The position numbers were made by a program, and so were the translations under genes. Positions 1 through 10,247 of a stretch of DNA of 14,006 bases are shown here, in pieces. Source of the stretch: Halocaridina rubra (taxonomy: Eukaryota; Arthropoda; Malacostraca; Decapoda; Atyidae); the NCBI GenBank assembly GCA_037179515.1, contig JAXCGZ010016601.1, positions 1-14,006 of the forward strand, read 5' to 3'. The notes below the pieces were generated by a model. The model was not told the origin of the DNA. It did not search any database and saw only the letters and a program-made list of their open reading frames with translations. How positions within the stretch are numbered: the stretch's first letter is position 1; every line of letters begins with the position of its first letter.

Positions 1-72
<72 letters not shown>
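1..72. repeat. (TA)n microsatellite
   Basis: Pure TA dinucleotide tract starting at the window edge. It ends exactly where the left TIR of element A begins, and that TIR lacks its first two bases (CA), as if the TA tract had replaced them. Tigger elements duplicate a TA target site on insertion. Confidence 0.98.
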
Positions 73-75
<3 letters not shown>

Positions 76-124
76 TTATCCCGGTTATTCGCGTTTCTTG
101 GTTCGCGTTCTCACTCTATCGCTG
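73..124 (+). repeat. Left (5') terminal inverted repeat of element A
   Basis: Contains GGTTATTCGCGTTTCTTGG and TTCGCGTTCTCACTCTATCG. It matches the reverse complement of 8981-9035 nearly base for base and more loosely the 5' TIR of element D at 12710. The expected initial CA is absent and is replaced by the adjoining TA tract. Confidence 0.8.
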
Positions 125-229
125 TTTTTTTTTGGATAAATTATTATTTTATTTTATGGGTATACGCAAAAATATTAAAATATTGATGAAAAAAAATTTT
201 CAGTATTTTAATTTTTTTATTGGAAATGT

Positions 230-1618
230 AAATTTACGTTGCATGCTGTTATTTATAATGTAAAGGGTGTTTTTTTTAACAGTGCAGGGAGGGTTTATAC
301 AGTTTGTAAACAAAAAAATAATTGTAAATGAGTATGTGTGTCACGTCATCATCACCTCATTCATCGTAATTTTATCTATCACTTTCATAAAACTTTACGT
401 TGTGTGCTGTTATTTATAATGTAAAGGGTGTTTTTTAAATAGTGCAGGGAGGGTTTATACAGTTCGTAAACGAAAAAATAATTGTAAATGAGTATGTGTG
501 TCACGTCATCATCACATTCACCGTAATTTTATCTATCACTTTCATAAAAATTTACGTTGCTTGCTGTTATTTATAATGTAAAGGGTGTTTTTTTAATAGT
601 GCAGGGAGGGTTTATACAGTACGTAAACGAAAAAATAATTGTAAATGAGTATGTATGTCACGTCATCATCACCTCATTCACCGTAATTTTATCTTTCACT
701 TTCATAAAGATTTACGTTGCTTGCTGTTATTTATAATGTAAAGGGTGTTTTTTTTTAACAGTTCAGGGAGGGTTTATACAGTACGTAAACGAAAAAATAA
801 TTGTAAATGAGCATGTATGTCACATCATCATCACCTCAATCACCATAATTTTATCTATCACTTTCATAAAAATTTACGTTGCTTGCTGTTATTTATAAAA
901 ATGTAAAGGGTGCTTTTTTAACAGTGCAGGGAGGGTTTATACAGTACGTAAACGAAAAAATAATTGTAAATGAGTATGTATGTCACGTCATCATCATCAC
1001 ATTCACGGTAAGTTTTCCTATCACTTTCATAAACATTTACGTTGCTTGCTGTTATTTATAATGTAAAGGGTGTTTTTTTAACAGTGCAGGGAGGGTTTAT
1101 ACAGTACGTAAACGAAAAAAATAGTTGTAAATGAGTATGTATGTCACGTCATCATCACCTCATTCACCGTAATTTTATCTATCACTTTCATAAAAATTTA
1201 CGTTGCTTGCTGTTATTTATTATGTAAAGGGTGTTTTTTTAACAGTGCAGGGAGGGTTTATACAGTACGTAAACGAAAAAATAATTGTAAATGAGTATGT
1301 ATGTCACGTCATCATCACATTCACGGTAAGTTTTCCTATCACTTTCATAAAAATTTACGTTGCTTGCTGTTATCTATAATGTTAAGGGTGTTTTTTTAAC
1401 AGTGCAGGGAGGGTTTATACAGTACGTAAACGAAAAAATAATTGTAAATGAGTATGTATGTCACGTCATCATCACATTCACGGTAAGTTTTCCTATCACT
1501 TTCATATAAATTCACGCTTGCAAGCTGTTATCTATGAAGGAAAGGGTGGTATGTTAACAGTACAGGGACAGTTTATACAGTGTAAACGTAAAAATATATG
1601 AAAATATCTATGTACATA
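230..1618. repeat. Minisatellite, about 8.5 units of 157-163 bp
   Basis: The anchor TTTACGTTG recurs at about 233, 394, 551, 711, 873, 1036, 1197 and 1354, with a decayed copy at 1511, giving a period of 157-163 bp. Each unit contains GTGCAGGGAGGGTTTATACA and CACGTCATCATCAC. Several units (near 1003, 1318 and 1477) carry CATTCACGGTAAGTTTTCC, which equals the exon-intron junction of element D at 13891-13902. The array is therefore an amplified exon-end plus intron segment of a Tigger-type transposon. Short AT-rich reading frames within it are chance and vary from unit to unit. Confidence 0.93.
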
Positions 1619-1620
1619 TA

Positions 1621-1957
<337 letters not shown>

Positions 1958-1960
1958 AAG

Positions 1961-2423
1961 GACCTGTCAGATGTGAAGGGATTATAAAAGATGTGTAATG
2001 AATATCCAGCTCTCTGCTGGGTTTTAATATAGCTCTGCATTACTTTTATGATGTCTATTCCAAAAATTCTCCTCAGATATTATTATTATTATTATTATTA
2101 TTACTATAATTATTATTATAAATATTATTATTATAATTATTTTTAACAATAATTTTCCTTCGATGATGATTGTGGAGATTATTATTATCATTATTATTAT
2201 TATTTTCATTATTATATCGAATTTGTAATTAAACCATTATTTTTACAATAAATAATGTAGTTTTGGTGGAATGAACAAGAGTTAATCAAAGATGTTTCTC
2301 TCTCTCTCCAACATTCTATTCTACCCAACCCCCAACACTCTCTTTTTCCCAGCCAACAAGGGAGGGACACTGTACACAGTTATTAAAGTAAATAAACCAA
2401 CGGATGTACAAACAGATGAGCCC

Positions 2424-2460
<37 letters not shown>

Positions 2461-2473
2461 CAATAATAATAAC

Positions 2474-2517
<44 letters not shown>

Positions 2518-2806
2518 TGATAATAATCTCCACAATCATCATCAAAGGAAAATTATTGTTGCCAATATTAATAATAATAATAACAATAATAATAAGAGCT
2601 AAGGAGAATTATTGGAATAGACATCATGAAAGTAATGCAGAGGTATATTAAAACCCAGCAGAGAGCTGGATATTCATTACACACCTTTTATAATCCCTTC
2701 ACATCTAACAGGTCATTACACTCTCCATCTCTGTTTCTCTTTACAGCCTGATAAAGGCTGTTTTATTTTATCATTTTTTGGCCCATCCTGGTGTCATAAT
2801 CATCTT
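1961..2806. mobile_element. Foldback (palindromic) block, copy 1, left arm truncated
   Basis: A left arm at 1961-2080, containing GTGTAATGAATATCCAGCTC, pairs as an inverted repeat with a right arm at 2597-2806 containing GAGCTGGATATTCATTACAC. A second inner inverted pair sits at about 2144-2180 and 2528-2566 (TCATCATCAAAGGAAAATTA on the right). Between them are ATT/TAA trinucleotide tracts and a ~200-bp unique centre (2215-2425). The same arrangement recurs at 8091-8965, which has about 88 bp more on the left arm, so this copy is truncated where it meets the LINE fragment. The long isoleucine-rich reading frames here are translations of the ATT/TAA tracts and are not genes. Confidence 0.85.
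2416..2527. repeat. (TAA)n / (AAT)n tract inside foldback copy 1
   Basis: Interrupted TAA repeat with CAA and TGA variants; the complementary ATT tract lies in the other arm at 2080-2135. It accounts for the apparent poly-isoleucine frames on both strands. Confidence 0.92.
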
Positions 2807-2830
2807 GGGAAAAAAAAAAAAAAAAAAAAA

Positions 2831-2902
2831 TTGGCCAAAAAATAAAATCCGCGATACAGTGAATCCGCAATAGGTGAATCACAATAGAGCGAGGGACTAC
2901 TG
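2831..2902 (-). repeat. Tigger-type 5' terminal inverted repeat (outer end at 2902)
   Basis: Read on the minus strand it starts CAGTAGTCCCTCGCTCTATT, continues through GGATTCACTGTATCGCGG and ends in an A/T-rich stretch with TTGGCC. It aligns with the 5' TIR of element D at 12710 and is followed by the expected TA at 2903-2904. With the poly-A at 2809-2830 and the foldback block it looks like the 5' end of a minus-strand element like B, whose other end has been lost. The TIR ends next to element C. Confidence 0.75.
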
Positions 2903-3189
2903 TACTCGCTTCTCAAAGTAACATGAGGATAGGTTCTCAAAAGGCTCGTGTAATATAAATTATGCGTAATTTAAATAGTCAATTTTCTTAAGGAATAATG
3001 GTAATAGGCACAGATACATTCCATAAGCGTACATAAACACACTATGCCAAAGAAATAAGATAATTAAAACATATTTTACAAGTACATAACAAAGCTGAAA
3101 TACCTGTAGTTATGTATGTTAAAATACAACTAGTGTAAAGTATTAAAGAATTTACAAGTAATTACTGTACAGTAAACAAATTAATGCAC

Positions 3190-3540
3190 TCTAATATGCA
3201 GTGGGCAACAGGCACTCTGGGACATGCATGGTGGCAGTGAGCACGTGACTTAAGCGGTAGAAGAGGAGGGAGAAGCGAGAGAACAAACCCCCTCTCTGCA
3301 AATGTAACAAAGATAAAATAAAAAAATTTACAAAAGCAAGACTAGAAAACTAAATTCTTTTTTCAATATGCAACCCTTGCATTATTATAAGAAAAAAAAA
3401 TATAAAATACATTCTACTCACTCTATATACAGTGAGCAACAGGCATGGGACGAGCGTGGTAGTGGTGAGCACGTGACTTAAGCGGTAGAAGAAGAGGAGG
3501 GCGATTTTGGTAGAATGAACCCCTAGCTGCAAACGCCTTA
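3190..3540 (-). repeat. Two reverse-oriented units of the terminal-exon satellite
   Basis: On the minus strand each unit has TTTGCAG, an exon-like ~100-bp segment with GTCACGTGCTCACC and CTGTTGC, and a donor-like end; the second reads TATAGAGTGAGTAGAATGTA near 3409-3428. They are the same repeat as 9036-12330, present here only twice. Confidence 0.85.
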
Positions 3541-3669
3541 TAGCTGCCGTACTCTCACCACGCTCATAATGGGTCAACAATTGCAATTTTATCTCAAGTT
3601 TATTGCCTTTCTCGCTCTTTTGGGTGTAGAAGTACTTCCACTATCTTTTCCTGGGCATTTACTGGCCAT
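3541..3669 (-). pseudogene. Tigger transposase first-exon fragment in element C
   Basis: From the ATG at 3669-3667 the frame reads MASKCPGKDSGSTSTPKRAR, equivalent to the start of the main transposase at 6049. A 1-bp loss near 3600 shifts the frame, after which KLQLLTHYERGEST continues in another frame and ends at AAIRR. This is the N-terminal part of the CENP-B-type helix-turn-helix only. Coding then stops at a deletion junction into the terminal-exon satellite, so no functional product is expected. Confidence 0.8.
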
Positions 3670-3766
3670 GATAGATGAATAAAAAGCTTACCATAACAAC
3701 AGTTAGAACAAGCAATATATCCACACACTATACTGGGTAAAGAGAGAGTGAAGCACATAGCAGCAT

Positions 3767-3775
3767 GGCGGGAAA
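3767..3775 (-). promoter_or_regulatory. E2F-like site TTTCCCGCC upstream of element C exon 1
   Basis: The minus strand reads TTTCCCGCC, a good match to the E2F/DP consensus, about 100 bp before the exon-1 ATG. The same nonamer is at 4211-4219 in the equivalent place of the main element. Regulatory use is inferred only from conservation in two copies. Confidence 0.3.
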
Positions 3776-3933
3776 CTGCCTCCGAGGCGCGGTTGCTTAG
3801 TTGCTAAACTGAACCATTTTTTTTACTTTTTCTCGCACTCATTATTCACGGAATTCGATTTTTGTTACTATTATTTCCAAGATGCCTTATCCCAATTTTA
3901 TGTAGTTTAAATTTGTGTAAATCGCGAGGTGAC

Positions 3934-4338
<405 letters not shown>

Positions 4339-4461
4339 ATGGACAGTAAAAGCCTAAGAAAAGACTGTGTAAGTGCTTCTACTCCCAAAAGAGCGAGAAA
4401 GGCAATAACTCTTGAAATAAAATTGCAAGTGTTGGGCCGTTGTGTGTACGGTCGCCATTAA
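4339..4461 (+). pseudogene. Transposase first exon, tandem copy 1 (truncated)
   Basis: From the ATG at 4339 it reads MDSKSLRKDCVSASTPKRAR and continues into KAITLEIKLQVLGR before stopping after 41 codons. It corresponds to residues 1-34 of the transposase at 6049 (MASKRPGKDCGSASSTPKRA). The copy ends within the helix-turn-helix and is followed after about 85 bp by a second copy. The upstream reading-frame extension from 4276 is not homologous to anything and is leader sequence. Confidence 0.75.
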
Positions 4462-4544
4462 ATCAGCGATGCATCTCGGTAATTGTTACGGTTTGTGTTT
4501 TCAGGTCTTTTATATTTTAAAGACTATATATTGCACATACTATT

Positions 4545-4890
4545 ATGGCCAGTAAATGCCCAGGAAAAGACTGTATAAGTGCTTCTACTACCAAAAGAGG
4601 CAGAAAGGCAATAATTCTTGAAATAAAATTGCAAGGGTTGGGCTGTCATGAGAGTGGTGAGAGTACGGGCAGCATTGATCAGGCGTTGCATCTCAGTGAA
4701 TGTATGCACGTATACACTATCCGTGAAAATGAGGAAAAAAAAAAAAAGTGCAAAAGCTGGTTTCAGTTTAACTGCGGCTAAGTCTTCATATTCTCGATCG
4801 GATATTATGGGGAAAATGGAAAAAATAGTAAGTAAGAAGTTTTCATATTGTCCATTGGATTTTCTGGAGAAAATGGGAAAAATGGTAAGT
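4545..4890 (+). pseudogene. Transposase first exon, tandem copy 2 (frameshifted)
   Basis: From the ATG at 4545 it reads MASKCPGKDCISASTTKRGR and covers the first helix-turn-helix through HESGEST and TIRENEE. A poly-A run at about 4735-4747 then shifts the frame. The second frame continues KSAKAGFSLTAAKSSYS and DIMGKMEKI, matching residues 68-94 of the main copy. It carries the same upstream block (GTTTGTGTTTTCAG at about 4491-4504) as copy 3, so the duplication included the 5' flank. A 51-bp tandem duplication closes the copy (4788-4838 and 4841-4890), each half ending in GTAAGT. No intact product is possible. Confidence 0.8.
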
Positions 4891-4986
4891 GTATGACACT
4901 TCTTCTACTAGTACAAAGAGGATTACAATAAGAAAAGATCATCATCATCGTCATTATACATTATATATACAGATTTATTTTTATTT
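4891..4986. other. Short AT-rich spacer after exon copy 2
   Basis: Contains a short CAT/ATC run at about 4938-4953. No gene or element is recognised. Confidence 0.5.
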
Positions 4987-5237
<251 letters not shown>

Positions 5238-5601
5238 CTGCATACTGTATATATAAAATTGTATATTATTATCTTTTACACTGAGCTAGTTATAACTCTG
5301 ATTTCGGTCGTCAGTCACTCTCTCTCTCTCTCTAAGGATATACAAGGTAAGCCCATAATACTGTATAAGCTATGCAATATCTCTAAGCCGTGGAGTGCTT
5401 CAGAAAAAGACATTATTTTAGCGACACTAGACCCCCCACCTCCTACCCCATCTCCACCCTCTTCCCCATTCCACTATATAAAACTAGGGGTATTTCACCA
5501 GCTCTAGAGGGGACGCTGTAACCCCCTGGAATCGCCCCTAGATTTTCCTCTTTGTATATGCATGAGAGAGAGAGAGAATCTTGATTTAAAACAATGAATC
5601 A
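5238..5601. other. Unassigned AT/CT-rich spacer between exon copies 2 and 3
   Basis: Holds a (CT)n run at about 5318-5333, a pyrimidine-rich CCCCCCACC block at about 5432-5470, and a (GA)n run at about 5565-5577. The longest frame (5259-5507) shows no recognisable domain. It could be intron-like or inserted sequence. Confidence 0.5.
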
Positions 5602-5790
5602 GATATGGATAGATAGACAGATAGATAGATACGTATATAGATGAATAGACAGATAGATAAATACTGTAGATAGATAGAAACGTATATAAATGGATAGAAA
5701 TATAGACAAATAGATAGATAGATACGTATATAGATGGATAGAAAGATAGATATGTAAATAGGTAAACAGGTAAATATATAGATAAATAGA
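5602..5790. repeat. (GATA)n microsatellite, degenerate
   Basis: Repeated GATAGATAGA with variants GACAGATA, ACGTATATA and AATAGATA. The minus-strand reading frame across it (YLSIYLSI pattern) is repeat translation, not a gene. Confidence 0.95.
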
Positions 5791-5841
5791 CAAAAATTTT
5801 CCTATATCCATATTGAGTACCCTAAATGTAATGAAATTCAT

Positions 5842-5902
5842 GATTATTAGTATTATTATTATTATTATCAGCATTATTATTATTATTATGATTATTATTA
5901 TA
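5842..5902. repeat. (ATT)n microsatellite
   Basis: Short interrupted ATT/TTA tract, the source of a spurious poly-isoleucine frame on the minus strand. Confidence 0.93.
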
Positions 5903-5984
5903 TACTCAACGTAGATATCACTCATTAAAATTCTCTGATTACCCTAAACTAGGGTATTTTATCCACTGTGCGTGGATATATTCA

Positions 5985-6048
5985 TAACTGTTTGTGTTTT
6001 CAGTTCTTTTAAATTTTACAGATAACTGTATACCTGTACTACAATATT
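5985..6048 (+). other. 5' flank of exon copy 3, with acceptor-like end
   Basis: CTGTTTGTGTTTTCAG is followed by CTTTTAAATTTTACAGATA and the ATG at 6049. The same block precedes copy 2 (4488-4544) and in part copy 1 (4277-4338). The TGTTTTCAG could act as a 3' splice site, which would place the ATG in an internal exon behind a non-coding leader; this is inference. Confidence 0.45.
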
Positions 6049-7813
6049 ATGGCTAGTAAACGCCCAGGAAAAGACTGTGGAAGTGCTTCTAGTACTCCCA
6101 AAAGAGCCAGAAAGGCAATAACCCTTGAAGTGAAGCTTCAAATGTTGGCCCGGTATGAGCGTGGTGAGAGTACGGGCACCATTAAACGGGTTATAAATCT
6201 CCCTGAGAGCACGCTGCGCACTATCCGTGATAATAAGGAGAGGATCCAGAAAAGTGCCAAAGCTGGTGTGAGCTTAACTGAAGCTAAAGCCTCATATTCT
6301 CAAATGGATATTATGGAGAAGATGGAGAAGATGCTAAACATGTGGTTGAATCTTAAGAACCAACAGCAAAGAAACCTGCCGTATAGTATCGTCAGGGAAA
6401 AAGCGTGTGAGATTTATGAACATTTGAAATCAAAGACGACAGGCGAAGAAGTGAAACCCTTTTATGCTAGCTCTGGTTGGTTCACTCATTTCCAACGAAG
6501 GTATGCTTATTGCAACCGAAAGTTACAAGGCGAAAGCTCATCAGCTGATATGGATGCAGCAAAGCGGTTTCCAGAGGAATTAAAGACCATCACAGAGGAA
6601 GGCAGATTTTCAATATGGGACGAAACTGCTTTATTCTGGAAGCGAATGCCAGAAAGGACGTATATTTCCATGGAGGAAAAACGAGCTTCCGAAGTCAAGG
6701 CAGCAAAGGATCGTTTTACCCTACTGATTGGTGCTAATGCTGAGGGTGACAAGAAGCTGAAGTCGGTAATGATTTACCAATCCAAAAATCCTCGAGCACT
6801 CAAGGGTTGCAACAGAGAGTTACTTCCAGTGCACTGGTATTCAAATCTGAAAGGATGGAGAGTATTTTTAAGGATTACTTCATGACATTTCTTGCCAAAG
6901 AGTTAGAAGTCTATTGCAAGAGTCATGATTTACCCTTTAAAATTCTTCTGCTCCTAGATAATGCTCCAGCCCATCCTACTTCAATCGCCGATATTCATCC
7001 TAACATCAAAGTTGTATTTCTGCCGCCAAATACAACTTCCCAAATTCAACCAATGGACCAGGGGGTAGTGCAGATGCTGAAATCGCACTACCTCAAGCAT
7101 TCGCTTAAAGATCTCAGCAGTAAGGCTGACGTCAGCATGGGCGACCTTGAGAGAGCAGCTGAGGCAGGCGATATCTTGAACCTAGATATAAAGAAGACTG
7201 CGGTTAAAGACTACTGGAAAGAATTTAATATCAAACACGCCATATGGTTTGTGAAGGATTCTTGGGCTGAAGTAACTCAGTCATGTCTTAATGGAGCCTG
7301 GAAGAATGCTGGTCCGCAGTTAGTGAACTCTTTCCCAGGTTTTGACCTAAATGATCGGCTGATAAAGACGAGGCTTGAGTGCGTTCAGCTCGCACATCAT
7401 GTGGGATTCACCGACGTTATTGAGGAGGATGTGGATGCCCTTCTTGCTTCCCACACGGAGGACTTGACTGCCGAGGATTTGGAGAACATAGAAGAAATCA
7501 CTCACTGTGAGTGGATTGACTAAATTTTTTCACCATATTGAGAGTGCCTTGGAAATACTGGATAAGGAAGATCCCGATATAGAGCGTGCAGGCATTATAT
7601 CCAGAAAATTTTTGGAGAATGCTTCCTGCTATAAGGAAATATTAAACGAAAAAAGGAGGATTGTACGGCAGGCAACTGTTGATTCTTACTTTTCAGTAAA
7701 AAAAAAGTTATATTGATGACCCTCAGTCCAGCACATCTAAGCAGTATGAACTCCAATCTCAACCAGGGGATAGCTCTCCCTGTTCCTCTTCTCCTCCCTC
7801 TCCTACCATTTAA
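6049..7813 (+). pseudogene. Tigger transposase (TIGD1-like, CENP-B/DDE), three frameshifts
   Basis: Conceptual protein of about 587 residues, close to the ~590 of TIGD1, encoding the cut-and-paste transposase. The ATG at 6049 starts MASKRPGKDCGSASSTPKRA. Residues 18-68 form the N-terminal psq/CENP-B helix-turn-helix (LARYERGESTGTIKRV, STLRTIRDNKERI). Residues 88-160 form the second CENPB-type DNA-binding domain (SGWFTHFQRRY). The DDE catalytic triad is complete: D191 in SIWDETALFWK (codon 6619-6621), D in LLLLDNAPAHP (6957-6959) and D in QPMDQGV (7056-7058), the last two separated by 32 residues. The frame breaks at about 6855 (1-nt loss; continues SIFKDYFMTF), at about 7522 (1-nt gain; continues KFFHHIESALEI) and in the A9 run at 7698-7706 (1-nt slip), after which a Ser/Pro-rich tail leads to TAA at 7811. 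No other stops interrupt it, so decay is recent or the indels are sequencing errors. Confidence 0.9.
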
Positions 7814-7967
7814 CTCACCTTGTCAAGGCCACCCCGCTCATCCCAGTTTGATTGTTGCCCATCGTACATAGAGTGAGTACACCTCTGTAATCTTTTACGT
7901 CTTTTCTTTGTTATGCTTTTAATATCATGTACATTATTATATTCAGTTGTTGCATAATTATAAAAAA
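7760..7967 (+). repeat. Founder unit of the terminal-exon satellite
   Basis: The end of the transposase exon and the following ~150 bp contain the parts seen in every later repeat unit: a C/T-rich CCTCTTCTCC block, GGCCACCCCGCTCATCCCAG, GATTGTTGCCCATCG and the donor-like CATAGAGTGAGTA near 7869-7881. The Ser/Pro-rich coding tail is part of this unit. It is the copy still attached to the gene and so the likely source of the array. Confidence 0.7.
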
Positions 7968-8047
7968 CAGTGTTGCCTCCCTTATCACGGTAGTTCGGTT
8001 CCGGGACCCGGCGCGAACCAGGAAAATCGCGAAGTAGGATCAGCCTT
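7968..8047 (+). repeat. GC-rich 3'-type TIR of element B
   Basis: CAGTGTTGCC start, then GGTAGTTCGGTTCCGGGACC and TCGCGAAGTAGGATCAGCC. Near-perfect inverted match to 1621-1697. Confidence 0.85.
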
Positions 8048-8090
8048 AAAAAAAAAATAAAAAATAAAAAATAAATAAATAAATAAAATA

Positions 8091-8965
8091 AAGATGATTA
8101 TGACACCAGGACAGGCCAAAAATTATAAAATAAAACGGCCTTTATCAGGCTGTAAAGAGAAACAGAGATGGAGAGTGGGATGACCTGTCAGATGTGAAGG
8201 GATTATAAAAGATGTGTAAGGAATATCCAGCTCTCTGCTGGGTTTACTATACCTCTGCATTACCTTCATGATGTCTATTCTAAAACTTCTCCTTAGATCT
8301 TATTATTATTATTATTGGCAACAATAATTTTCCTTTGATGATGATTGGGGAGATTATTATTATTATTATCATTATTATTATTATTATTATTATTATTAAT
8401 ATTATCATCATCATTATTACTACGGATTCGTAATTAAACCATTATTTTTACTATAAATAATGTAGTTTTGGTTGAATGAACAAGAGTTACTTAAAGATTC
8501 TCTCTCTCTCTCTCCAACATTCTATTCTACCCAACCCCCCACACTCTCTTTGTCCCAGCCAACTAGGGAGGGGCACTTTACACAGTTATTAAAAGTAAAT
8601 AAACCAACAGATGTACAAACAATGATGAGCCCTTACTAATAATAATAATGATGATGATGATAATAATTCCACAATCATCATCAAAGGAAAATTATTGTTG
8701 CCAATGATAATAATAATAATAATAATTATAATATAATAATAATAATAATAATAATAATAAGATCTAAGCAGAATTATTGGAATAGACATCATGAAAGTAA
8801 TGCAGAGGTATATTAAAACCCAGCAGAGAGCTGGATATTCATTACACATCTTTTATAATGCCTTAACATCTGACAGGTCATTACACTCTCCATCTCTGAT
8901 TCTCTTTACAACCTGATAAAGTCTATTTTATTTTATCATTTTTTGGCCCATCCTGGTGTCACAAT
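8091..8965. mobile_element. Foldback (palindromic) block, copy 2, complete
   Basis: Outer arms at 8091-8301 and 8760-8965 are inverted repeats with about 90% identity by eye; both contain GACACCAGGA, TATCCAGCTCTCTGCTGGG and CATGATGTCTATTC or their complements. Inner arms at 8314-8352 and 8668-8705 (TTTTCCTTTGATGATGATTG) extend the palindrome. ATT/TAA tracts lie between the inner and outer arms and beside the centre. A unique centre of about 230 bp (8418-8640) with a (CT)n run is shared with copy 1. The transcript or single strand would fold into a long hairpin. It is carried inside element B and its internal origin is unknown. Confidence 0.88.
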
Positions 8966-8980
8966 AAAAAAAAAAAAAAA

Positions 8981-9035
8981 ACCGTGATACAGTGAGAACG
9001 CGAACCAAAAAACGCGAATAACCGGGGTAATACTG
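8981..9035 (-). repeat. 5'-type TIR of element B
   Basis: On the minus strand it reads CAGTATTACCCCGGTTATTC, then GGTTCGCGTTCTCACTGTAT. It matches element A's left end (73-124) and, more distantly, the D (12710) and 2902 TIRs, sharing CACTGTAT/C followed by CGCGG or CACGG. Confidence 0.85.
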
Positions 9036-9888
9036 TATGCATTTTCTACTGTTGTTTTTCATTTTTTTTAATGGTAGCTTTATTTATATTTGCAGCTAGG
9101 GGTTGGCTCATCCACCTGGTCGCCTCAAACACGCTTGACGACTGTTGCTCGCCGTATATAAAGTGAGTAGAATGTGTGTAATATTTTATATTGTACATCA
9201 TTACTGTGTATTGCATAATGAAAAAATAAATTCTAGTCTTGCTTTTAATGATTTTTTTTTTTTACTGTAACTCTATTTTATCAGCTAGGGGTTCGTTCTA
9301 ACCCTTCCCTCTCCTCGTCTCCCACCGCTAAAGTCACGTATTCAGGAGTTGCATACTGAAATAAAATTAGTTTTCTAGTCTTACATTTGCTAATTGTTTT
9401 TTTACGTTTCCAGATAGAGGTTCGTTCTCTTCTAACACCGCTTATGTCAAGCGCTCACTGTCACCACGCTCCCTCCCACATCTGTTGGTCACCATATATA
9501 GAGTGAGTAGAATGTGTTTTATATTTATTTTGTTATAGTAATTCCGTCGTTGCATAATGAAAAAATTCAGTTTTCTAGTCTTGATTTTTATAATTGTTTC
9601 TTACGTTTGGCAGACAGAGATTCGTTCTCCTCTTCTAATACCGCTTATGTCACGTGCTCACCGCCACCACGCGCATCCCATACCTGTTAATCACCATATA
9701 ATAGAGTGAGTAGAATGTGTGTTATCTTTTTATATAAGTGAGTAGAATGTGTTTTATATATACAGGTATTTTTTGTTACAGTAATTCAGGCGTTGCATAA
9801 TGAAAAAAAATTAGTTTTCTAGTCTTGCTTTTGTTAATAGTTTCTTACGTTTGGCAGATAGAGGCTCCTTCTCCTCTTCTTATACTGC

Positions 9889-9900
9889 TGACGTCACGTG
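9889..9900 (+). promoter_or_regulatory. Overlapping CRE and E-box (TGACGTCACGTG) in a satellite unit
   Basis: Contains the palindromic CRE TGACGTCA overlapping the palindromic E-box CACGTG. The exact 12-mer recurs at 10485-10496 and 11570-11581. Function as a binding site is inferred from motif match and recurrence only. Confidence 0.4.
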
Positions 9901-10247
9901 CTCTCTGCCTCTATGCATGTCACCGTATAATAGAGAGTAGAATGTGTTATGTTTTTTTTGTTACAATAATTGAGGCATTGCATAATGATATTTGTTTTTC
10001 ATTTTTTAGCATTGCTTTTGTTAATTGTATTTATTTTATCTCTGATTAAGTTTGCAGATGGGGATCGTTCTAACGCTTCCCCCTCCTCTTCCGCTACCGC
10101 TAACATCATGTACTCACCGCCACCACGCTCGGCCCTTACCTGTTGCGCACTATAGAGTGAGTAGAATGTGCTTTACATTTAGGCATTGCGTAATTAATTT
10201 TTTTTTCGTTCTTTAGTCTTGCTTTTGTTAATTGTGTTTATTTTATC

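Larger units (their letters stand above)
7968..9035 (-). mobile_element. Element B: Tigger MITE with foldback payload, nested in the main element
   Basis: The left end (7968-8047) begins CAGTGTTGCCTCCCTTATCA; the right end, read on the minus strand, begins CAGTATTACCCCGGTTATTC. Both are Tigger-like ends, and the right side is followed by TA at 9036-9037. The two ends are the reverse complements of the right and left ends of element A, so A and B belong to one family in opposite orientations. The interior is A-rich sequence, a complete foldback block (8091-8965), and a poly-A run. There is no coding capacity. It splits the tail of the founder repeat unit: host GCATAATTATAAAAAA lies on one side and host TGCATTTTCTACTG on the other. 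Confidence 0.8.

Noticed and set aside
879..1061. 60-residue frame in the minisatellite as a small membrane protein
   Set aside because: Neighbouring units with nearly the same sequence do not keep the frame; it arises from one unit's indels.
230..1618. CRISPR-like array because of regular repeats
   Set aside because: Units are ~160 bp and repeated over their full length without unique spacers, and the sequence context is eukaryotic.
2024..2651. Isoleucine-rich frames on both strands (also 5599-5925 and 8589-8849)
   Set aside because: Produced by ATT/TAA and GATA microsatellites within foldback blocks and the 5' spacer; not conserved as proteins between the two foldback copies.
5259..5507. 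82-codon plus-strand frame between exon copies 2 and 3
   Set aside because: Contains low-complexity serine and proline runs from CT-rich sequence, no recognisable domain and no link by splice sites that I can support.
6507..6752. Minus-strand 81-codon frame inside the transposase
   Set aside because: Antisense shadow of the transposase reading frame, which has clear domain support on the plus strand.
6840..7530. Introns as an explanation for the two frame changes in the transposase
   Set aside because: The reading frame continues across each break with no lost or extra residues beyond one base, leaving no room for an intron.
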